A stretch of DNA of 45,943 nt from Chara braunii. Its lineage: Eukaryota > Streptophyta > Charophyceae > Charales > Characeae. The stretch's first letter is position 1. Every line of letters starts with the position of its first letter. Under the pieces are notes generated by a model that was given only the letters and a program-made list of their open reading frames with translations, did not search any database and had not been told where the DNA came from. Below are positions 44,701-45,943 of the stretch, piece by piece. The DNA is taken from positions 1,914,949 to 1,960,891 of the forward strand of contig BFEA01000220.1 in assembly GCA_003427395.1 (NCBI GenBank), written 5' to 3'. The position numbers and the translations under genes were made by a program.

Positions 44701-45268
44701 GGAAACGAAAACAATCGCCTTCTACCTAAAGGCTACAATTGAAAAGTATTGGCGACACCATTACAGGGGTACTTGTTCGACAGTTGCAGACTTTAGAGAG
44801 AAGTTAGAAAGACTTTAGAGAGAAGTATTACATCGCACGGTGATCTATGCATGCAGTACCTCCGATTTGGTAATAAGGATATTGACACCTTGTTTGTCGG
44901 GCGCCTGAATGACATTGAAGTCGTCATGGCAATTGTGGTTTGGCTGGTTGTGTGTGTAGGGAACAGGAACTAGACTGTTTATAGCAATTGTGTTTTTTTT
45001 CAAAGTTTTTGTTTCTTTTTTGAAATGGTGGTTTTGACAGTGATCAGATGGAGCGCTCTGGTGAACTTGCACGTTCAGTGGTCGTCTGTTTCGCTGATTC
45101 GTTGCCGTTTCCCAATGCAGGTACATTCTCGCTATGCTTGCAATTGCATCTGGAGGTGACCGTCAGAAGAACTGCAATTGGTGCCAGAACTTGAACTGCG
45201 TGGAAACAAGGTTTTGGGATTGCCCCCCTGTGCGCCACTGGAGGCTCCCGAAGAAAGTTGTCTGCAAG
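23579..45268 (+). CDS. RBL: Rhomboid-like intramembrane serine protease (plant RBL type), five exons
   Basis: The joined exons give 327 residues with the secretase-type 6+1 rhomboid layout. TM1 lies in exon 1 and TM2 in exon 2. The TM2 region has W97-R98, H106, H111 and N115, matching the HxxxxHxxxN spacing of bacterial GlpG (145, 150, 154). TM3 and TM4 in exon 3 carry the GAS nucleophile motif (Ser164). TM5 and TM6 in exon 4 contain NWGHVGGF with His216. TM7 spans exons 4 and 5, followed by a Cys-rich tail (CNWCQNLNC). The family cleaves membrane proteins within the bilayer, usually in Golgi or plasma membrane; the location here is inferred. The residue after the catalytic Ser is Phe165, where the family has Gly (GxSG), so activity is uncertain. 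All introns are GT-AG and phases match. Length is close to plant RBL1/2. A further 3' exon is likely missing. Confidence 0.88.
24433..24545. mobile_element. MITE family T1, copy 1
   Basis: CTACCGTCTTCGCCCGAATA on the left mirrors TATTCGGGCGAAGACGG on the right, with a GGTCATTATA core. About 110 bp, non-coding. It shares ends with copies at 27319, 27436, 31374, 38683 and 43069. Confidence 0.8.
24645..24712 (+). repeat. 34-bp perfect tandem duplication
   Basis: The unit beginning GTCTTGTGTCTATAAGATGT and ending CCGCACTTA occurs twice with no gap. A perfect copy implies a recent duplication or an assembly stutter. Confidence 0.9.
24728..24890 (-). mobile_element. tRNA-derived SINE (minus strand), family S2
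   Basis: Read on the minus strand it starts with GGGCCTAGCTGAGTTGGTAC (tRNA A box), then AAGTTCGAATCCAG (B box) about 40 bp later, then an unrelated body ending in AAGGCTGTCGCCC. A second copy at 35207-35629 shares box order and body (GGCCGGTCAGATCAATGATA). A poly(T) run lies next to it on the + strand at 24901-24926. It is not a functional tRNA because the arms do not close. Confidence 0.7.
24974..25077. mobile_element. MITE-like palindrome, GGCC-GTCCCACT family, copy 2
   Basis: CCGGGGCCAAGTCCCACTTG faces GAAGTGGGACCTGGCCCCCG, and internal CCGGATTCTTCATT faces AATGGAGGATCCGG. It is an imperfect foldback over its whole length. Confidence 0.75.
25195..25350. mobile_element. MITE-like palindrome, GGCC-GTCCCACT family, copy 3
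   Basis: ACTGGCAAAGAGGATTGTAG then TAAGTGTCTGAATGTGG on the left mirrors CCAGATTCAGACACTTATTC and CAATCCTCTTTGCCAGT on the right. The GAATGTGG / CACGTCCAGATTC core also occurs in the 34916 copy. Confidence 0.75.
25651..25770 (+). repeat. 40-bp tandem repeat, three copies
   Basis: CTGTGGTTTTAAGAACCCG recurs at 25671, 25711 and 25751 with exact 40-bp spacing and few substitutions. CGCTAAAGMCC lies just upstream in each. Confidence 0.9.
26048..26177. mobile_element. MITE family T2, copy 1
   Basis: AGGGCCTCGCTCGCTGCACT on the left faces AGTGCAGCGAGGCCCATA on the right; ATGTTCTACGG lies near the centre. Family ends are GGGCCTCGCTCCACTACT. Confidence 0.75.
26552..26677. mobile_element. MITE family T2, copy 2
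   Basis: TGTGGGCCTTGCCCCGCTCC faces GAGTAGTCGAGCGAGGTCCT. The internal GGAAGGTTCATTTTCATTTC corresponds to the complement of TGAATCTTCYGCTAAAACATG in other copies. Confidence 0.7.
26844..26969. mobile_element. MITE family T2, copy 3
   Basis: AGGGTCTCGCTACGCCCACT faces GTGCTCAGTGGCGAGACCCG, with GAATCTTCTGCTAAAACATG inside. Ends changed from GGCC to GGTC/GACC on both sides, so pairing was kept. Confidence 0.72.
27319..27416. mobile_element. MITE family T1, copy 2
   Basis: CTACCTTCTTCCCCCC faces CGAGGGAAGAAGGTAG; GATCATTATACCTGTATTT mirrors the right-hand GGTGTAATGACCG region. 98 bp, non-coding. Confidence 0.8.
27436..27540. mobile_element. MITE family T1, copy 3, abutting a T2 end
   Basis: CTACCGTCTTCTCCCGAATG starts the element; the core CGGTCATTATCGCTG faces CAGCTATAATGACCG. 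The right end is degenerate. The bases just before it, ATGGGCCTCGCCGCACTA, are a T2 terminus, so one element probably inserted at the end of the other. Confidence 0.65.
27576..27700. mobile_element. MITE family T2, copy 4
   Basis: TGGGCCTCGCTCCACTACTC faces GACTAGTCTAGCGAGGCCCA. It is nearly identical to the copy at 27852, including the flank CCCTGTAGTTTCYAAGGGCT, so the pair arose by local duplication of more than the element. Confidence 0.85.
27852..27977. mobile_element. MITE family T2, copy 5
   Basis: ATGGGCCTCGCTCCACTACT faces AGTGGAGCGAGGCCCAT. Only a few substitutions separate it from copy 4. Confidence 0.85.
28101..28220. mobile_element. MITE-like palindrome T3, copy 1
   Basis: CTGTGGCCCAGGTTGTAC faces GTGCACCTAGGCCCACAG, and CCGCCAACATTTTGAATG faces CATTCAGAATTTTGGCGG. 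Total 120 bp, no coding content. Confidence 0.75.
28296..28412. mobile_element. MITE-like palindrome T3, copy 2
   Basis: CTAGTTGCAGAACTCGCC faces GGCTAGTGGTGCAACTAC; GATATTTTGAAT faces ATTCAAAAGCTTGGC. A diverged relative of the element at 28101. Confidence 0.65.
28841..28962. mobile_element. MITE-like element T6 with AGGGCATACTC ends
   Basis: AGGGCATACTCACACTAG at 28841 is exactly mirrored by CTAGTGTGAGTATGCCCT ending at 28962 (18-bp perfect ends). Inside, GCAATTTCGTCCA is repeated as GCAATTCCGTCCA. Only one copy was seen in this window. Confidence 0.8.
29165..29475. repeat. Dispersed repeat with GGCTACC...GGTAGCC ends
   Basis: GCCAGGCTACCAGCCGGGCC on the left faces CGGGCTACCTTGGTAGCC on the right. 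AACTGAACAACTTTTGCCT and its flanks are the complement of 17265-17345. Two copies in opposite orientation thus exist about 12 kb apart. Confidence 0.7.
29569..30255 (+). repeat. Three further copies of the ~85-bp dispersed repeat
   Basis: 29569-29655 is nearly identical to 3187-3275 (TTTGTCACAGCCCCTCG to GACGATATATA). Shorter copies start at about 30130 and 30190 (CTGCCTACGGTTTACCGGGC or one base longer). Each ends in a TA-rich tract. The sequence between (29660-30120) has short frames but nothing recognised. Confidence 0.8.
30773..31232 (-). pseudogene. LINE-type retrotransposon 3' end remnant
   Basis: Two overlapping minus-strand frames (starting near 31232 and 31114) look like one decayed protein. 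The second ends with WPICQLQDSLDHWLLRCP, fitting the C-x7-H-x4-C zinc finger at the C-terminus of many non-LTR reverse transcriptase proteins, with the usual first Cys of CPxC replaced by Trp. A CPTC motif lies 20 residues upstream. No RT catalytic motif is present, so it is truncated as well as frameshifted. It could also be an RNase H-associated tail from another retroelement. Confidence 0.45.
31374..31483. mobile_element. MITE family T1, copy 4
   Basis: CTAACTTCTTCCCCCGAACA faces TGTTCGGGGGAAGACGGTAG; AACGCACCCTAAAAT faces AATTTGGGTGCGTT. 110 bp. Confidence 0.85.
31606..31671. repeat. Poly(C) run of 66 bases
   Basis: An uninterrupted C run, followed by CT-rich sequence and a TTG repeat near 31732-31757. 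The true length is not reliable. Pro- or Gly-only frames here are artefacts. Confidence 0.9.
31812..31959. mobile_element. MITE-like palindrome T5, copy 1
   Basis: CGCCGCACGGGACACGAA and GAATGAAACGAATGTATCTT face GCATTCGTTTCGTTTTCG and TTTCGTGTGGCG. The loop carries GCTATAAATAGTAACG, the same word as the copy at 33755. Confidence 0.75.
32326..32860 (+). repeat. Degenerate tandem array (GCATGTTCTRTAGYCTGGGAACTGCCC)
   Basis: GCATGTTCTGTAGTCTGGG with GAACTGCCCTT recurs at about 32430, 32505 and 32587, with GATAGTTTTYTTGCGGGGGG between copies and a partial copy at 32375. A second word, GATAGATTAACCTAAAGAGG, recurs at 32738 and 32815. The period is irregular, about 75-95 bp. Confidence 0.75.
33202..33325 (+). 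repeat. TCCTCCCTCCTGGTAAGAAA repeats and poly(C)
   Basis: The unit TCCTCCCTCCTGGTAAGAAA plus AAGTA occurs three times (33207, 33232 and 33270), then a C run at 33302-33325. Each unit includes GGTAAG, a donor-like word on the gene strand, but none is matched by an exon I can see. Confidence 0.8.
33755..33904. mobile_element. MITE-like palindrome T5, copy 2
   Basis: GGCAAGATGCATCCGTTGCT faces AGTAACGGAGGCATCTTGCC around TATAA; outer GTGCATACTGTTCCT faces GAGGAATATGCAC and CACACCACGG faces CGATGGTGGTTTG. A strong foldback of about 150 bp. Confidence 0.8.
34136..34440 (+). mobile_element. tRNA-derived SINE, family S1, full-length copy
   Basis: A head of about 70 bp looks like a tRNA: GCGCCCTAGCTCAGTTGGTG holds the A box (34141-34152) and GTGGGTTCAAGCCCC the B box (about 34184-34195). 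A unique body follows with CCTGGGCATGCTTGG and GGTGTTGCCTACCTGCAG, then an A-rich tail. Pol III would use the internal boxes. The head is not a functional tRNA because the acceptor arms do not pair well. Related copies are at 37318 and 37995. Confidence 0.75.
34530..34551. repeat. Poly(T) run
   Basis: About 22 T in a row on the + strand, possibly the tail of a minus-strand retroelement, but no body could be assigned. Confidence 0.7.
34916..35087. mobile_element. MITE-like palindrome, GGCC-GTCCCACT family, copy 4
   Basis: CAGGGGCCGAGTCCCACTAG faces CGAGTGGGACTTGTGGCCC; ATTTCCTCAACGCTTGAATG faces CAGATTCAGGCGTTGAGGAA; GACGTGTTTGTGGAGATG faces CATCTCCACAAACACGTC, an 18-bp perfect match. The strongest foldback of the family here. 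Confidence 0.85.
35207..35629 (-). mobile_element. SINE family S2, copy 2, split by an insertion
   Basis: 35213-35300 matches the body of the element at 24728 (ATCATTGATCTGACCGGCCC, GAATGATTTTATTCTGGTCA) and 35580-35629 matches its head (GTGGGTGCACCAACTGATCT, minus-strand A box). About 280 bp between them (35300-35580), with poly(T) and poly(A) runs, is extra and of unknown origin. Confidence 0.6.
35645..35710 (+). repeat. Tandem duplication of ~36 bp
   Basis: GAAAATTTAAGAATGTGGAA followed by TCAAAGCC is present twice, starting near 35645 and 35679. Confidence 0.85.
36012..36054. repeat. (GGGA)n microsatellite
   Basis: GGAG/GGGA units for about 40 bp within intron 1. Confidence 0.85.
36097..36566. 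repeat. Candidate element with CTCCACTACTCTAGA ends and internal duplications
   Basis: GGCTCCACTACTCTAGACT at 36097 faces TCTAGAGTAGTGGAGCG near 36545, resembling T2 ends. Inside, AGACCTGGAGTAGGGGCCAA occurs twice (about 36305, 36395) and GAAACTTTTCAAGTGYCTAG twice (about 36497, 36530). It may be a larger, older relative of T2. Confidence 0.5.
37318..37450 (+). mobile_element. SINE family S1, truncated copy 2
   Basis: GTGGGTTCAATTCCCCTTGG keeps the B box; CCTGCCTGGGCACACTTGGT and CTACCAGCTAAGACGTAG match the body of the 34136 copy. The A box region is decayed. A G run at 37482-37501 follows. Confidence 0.6.
37995..38115 (+). mobile_element. SINE family S1, diverged copy 3
   Basis: GGGCCCTAGCATAGCTCG is an altered A box; TGTGGGGTATCAATACCC is an altered B box; CTGGGCATGCTTGGTGCCTA and CCACCTCG match the body. 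Confidence 0.55.
38224..38351. mobile_element. MITE family T2, copy 6
   Basis: ATAGGGCCTCGCTCCACTAC faces GAGTAGTGTACCGAGGTCCA; internal GAATCTTCTGCTAGAACATG and CATGATTTCTG match the copies at 26-28 kb. Confidence 0.8.
38683..38793. mobile_element. MITE family T1, copy 5
   Basis: CTACCGTCTTCCCCCGAACA faces TCTTCGGGGGAAGACGGTAG; GCACCCTAAAATTGAATG is shared with the copy at 31374. Both copies are followed by TTWTCGAT, so the ends may extend or the target sites may be alike. Confidence 0.85.
39318..39415 (+). repeat. 49-bp tandem duplication with internal hairpin
   Basis: CCTCCGCCAGTGTTGGGAAA begins both units at 39318 and 39367. In each unit TGGGAAAA pairs with TTTTCCCA about 15 bp downstream. 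Confidence 0.88.
39915..40144. repeat. 12-bp minisatellite (TAGTATATATTC)n
   Basis: About 230 bp of a 12-bp unit with variants TAATATATATTC and TAGTATCTATTC alternating in higher-order 24-bp pairs. The Arg/Ile/Tyr minus-strand frame across it is an artefact. Confidence 0.92.
40145..41358. other. Distal intron 1, no gene recognised
   Basis: A 125-codon frame at 40653-41030 and an extended frame leading into exon 2 from 41096 are open but lack recognisable domains. The second simply reads through the intron into the exon. The acceptor TGCCTGCTGTCACAG is preceded by pyrimidine-rich sequence. Confidence 0.5.
41359..41522 (+). CDS. RBL: Rhomboid exon 2 (L1 loop, TM2)
   Basis: Begins with the last base of a Thr codon and encodes LVRFGALDPRKN, then EQWRIVTCIPLHAGLFHILV and NLLTLIFVGAHLEREYGT. 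W97-R98, H106, H111 and N115 are the family signature; H111 and N115 correspond to oxyanion-hole residues in GlpG. Ends at AT|GTAAGT, leaving one base. Confidence 0.92.
41523..42607 (+). other. Intron 2 with a (GT)n microsatellite and Ns
   Basis: GTAAGT donor and TTGCAG acceptor. It contains a GT run at 41692-41751 that grades into a G run with three Ns (41752-41770), a place where the true sequence is unclear. No other element was recognised. Confidence 0.8.
42608..42774 (+). CDS. RBL: Rhomboid exon 3 (TM3, TM4, nucleophile Ser)
   Basis: Completes a Leu codon, then encodes TVVAIWLASAIGGGLWSAIL, ENISVGASFPTMGLVG and a stretch ending LYVNK. The catalytic Ser is at 42700-42702. The next codon, TTC at 42703-42705, gives Phe where rhomboids have Gly. 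Total length matches plant RBLs residue for residue, so no indel explains it. Ends in phase 0 at AAG|GTAGGT. Confidence 0.9.
42775..43783 (+). other. Intron 3 with a T1 MITE
   Basis: GTAGGT donor and CTTGCAG acceptor with phase 0 on both sides. The MITE at 43069-43179 is its only recognised element. Confidence 0.8.
43069..43179. mobile_element. MITE family T1, copy 6 (in intron 3)
   Basis: CTACCTTCTTCCCCTGAATA faces TATTCGGGGGAAGAAGGTAG; CAACGTATGGTCATT faces AATGACCGTACGTTG. Well-preserved foldback. Confidence 0.88.
43784..44052 (+). CDS. RBL: Rhomboid exon 4 (TM5, TM6, catalytic His)
   Basis: Encodes LVAAYSLFVVSGLHIVIGLM, then PNVDNWGHVGGFISGFFVSL and LVLTRV, a charged cytosolic stretch, and LRIGGTMVVALG, the start of TM7. 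His216 (codon 43865-43867) aligns with the catalytic His of HIGGF in the plant family. Ends at GG|GTGAGT with two bases of a Gly codon. Confidence 0.92.
44152..44308 (+). pseudogene. Degenerate duplicate of the exon 4 end plus intron 4 start
   Basis: GGATTGATCTTGGCT opens both 43971-44150 and this copy, and similarity continues through GGTRGAACRATGGTRGTT into CTCCTTCCATCTATTCTGTC-like intron sequence. About 35 bp holding the splice donor are missing here, and the frame is shifted with a stop. It is therefore a dead relic of a tandem duplication. Confidence 0.8.
44457..44624. repeat. Near-perfect foldback with ~77-bp arms in intron 4
   Basis: AAAGGAGGGGAAGGTTCGAA to ATGCGATGGAGTTCGA (44457-44534) is mirrored by TCGAACTCCATCGCAT to CCTTCCCCTCCTTT (44549-44624), with a 14-base loop. 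Only a few mismatches and one 2-base indel separate the arms. It could be a young non-autonomous element or a small-RNA precursor; no second copy is in the window. Confidence 0.92.
45121..45268 (+). CDS. RBL: Rhomboid exon 5 (end of TM7, Cys-rich tail)
   Basis: Completes a Gly codon, then encodes YILAMLAIASGGDRQKNCNW, CQNLNCVETRFWDCPPVRHW and RLPKKVVCK. The C-x2-C-x4-C pattern with Trp matches the tail of plant RBL1/2. AAG|GTAAGA at 45268 is a good donor, so a last exon probably lies beyond the window. If it is read through, the frame in the true sequence stays open for about 30 codons. Confidence 0.82.
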
Positions 45269-45395
45269 GTAAGATTTCGATCTCCTCCAGGGCTGTCTCT
45301 TATACACATCTAGGTTTTGGGATTGCCCCCCTGTGCGCCACTGGAGGCTCCCGAAGAAAGTTGTCTGCAAGGTAAGATTTCGATCTCCTCCAGGG
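45209..45395 (+). repeat. 84-bp duplication around a Tn5 mosaic-end sequence
   Basis: 45209-45292 and 45312-45395 are identical. Between them is CTGTCTCTTATACACATCT, the 19-bp Tn5 mosaic end used in Nextera libraries. The duplicated unit includes the end of exon 5 and its donor. A technical origin is far more likely than a biological one. Confidence 0.96.
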
Positions 45396-45556
45396 TCGGT
45401 CACTGCTACGTCTGTTTGTCTCTGCTTGTGGAACCAGAGTCGTGTGTATCGTCTCTGTAGCTCAACCTGTCTCTTGGGCCCGTGACCTTCTGTATCCCCA
45501 CGCACGGGCCATAATGCAAGTAGAAGTTGTGCTGCAAATTTTCAAACTCTCTCCAT

Positions 45557-45870
45557 CTCTGTCTCTGTCTCTGTCTCTGTCTCTGTCTCTGTCTCTGTCT
45601 CTGTCTCTGTCTCTGTCTCTGTCTCTGTCTCTGTCTCTGTCTGTCTCTGGTTCAGTATCTGGCTCAGTTGCTGCCTGCCTTTGTCTGTCTCTGCGTGTCT
45701 GTGTGTGTGTTTGTGCACGTGTGTGTGCGTGTGCGTGTGTGTGTGTGTGCATGTGTGTGTGTGTGTGTGTCTGTGCGTGTGTGCGTGCGTGTGTGCGTGT
45801 GTTTCAGCATCCCCACACTCTCTGTCTGCATGCCTGCCTGCCTGCCTGTGTGTCTGCCTGGCTGCATGTG

Positions 45871-45943
<73 letters not shown>
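45557..45943. repeat. (CTGTCT)n, GT-rich and (CT)n simple repeats to the window end
   Basis: CTGTCT units at 45557-45647, interrupted GT/GTGC repeats at about 45690-45805, CCTG/TCTG units, then a pure CT run from about 45888 to the edge. Frames such as the Asp/Arg-rich minus frame are artefacts. Confidence 0.95.

Larger units (their letters stand above)
44053..45120 (+). other. Intron 4 with duplicated exon end and a foldback
   Basis: GTGAGT donor and AATGCAG acceptor. It contains a degenerate copy of the end of exon 4 (44152-44308) and a 168-bp near-perfect palindrome (44457-44624). The rest shows nothing recognisable. Confidence 0.8.

Noticed and set aside
45293-45311. A real Tn5-type insertion or target-site duplication
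   Set aside because: The exact 19-bp mosaic end stands alone without a transposon, and an 84-bp duplication is far from the 9-bp duplication made by Tn5. A library artefact is the simpler reading.

Overview
This is a eukaryotic nuclear window, repeat-dense and almost gene-free. The one gene I can support is a spliced intramembrane serine protease of the rhomboid family, plant RBL type. I model five coding exons on the + strand (23579-23811, 41359-41522, 42608-42774, 43784-44052, 45121-45268). All junctions are GT-AG and in phase, giving 981 nt (327 residues) before a likely further intron. The C-terminal Cys-rich CxWC tail and HxxxxHxxxN spacing suggest a streptophyte (land plant or charophyte alga). 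A 17.5-kb first intron full of small transposons fits a large-genome charophyte such as Charales, but the species is a guess. Both ends of the window are GA/CT microsatellite, so it may be one whole scaffold.

Region 1 (1-16627). After about 2 kb of unassigned sequence comes a large non-coding repeat with the order A (2085-3790), B (3791-9739), A' (9740-11644), B' (11645-16627), where A' and B' are diverged inverted copies of A and B. The outer ends of B and B' share a near-identical inverted terminus. Inside B and B' are two arrays of small hairpins. In the first, a conserved loop related to CCATAAGTTTGGGTGG is flanked by stems whose sequence changes from copy to copy while remaining complementary. 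This is the best candidate for something undescribed.

Region 2 (16628-23578). Mostly AT-rich sequence, microsatellites, a dispersed repeat and one hairpin element. No gene was recognised.

Region 3 (23579-41358). This is intron 1 of the rhomboid gene. It holds several families of 95-180 bp palindromic, MITE-like elements in multiple copies, two families of tRNA-derived SINEs, a LINE remnant on the minus strand, short tandem duplications and long homopolymers.

Region 4 (41359-45943). The remaining exons follow, with a MITE in intron 3. Intron 4 contains a degenerate duplicate of the end of exon 4 and a long near-perfect foldback. Just after exon 5 there is a 19-bp Tn5/Nextera mosaic-end sequence between two identical 84-bp copies of genomic sequence, which is a library or assembly artefact. 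The N gap at 10648-10827 is flanked by the same 28 bp on both sides and may be false. All homology statements come from reading the sequence and from family knowledge; no search was run.
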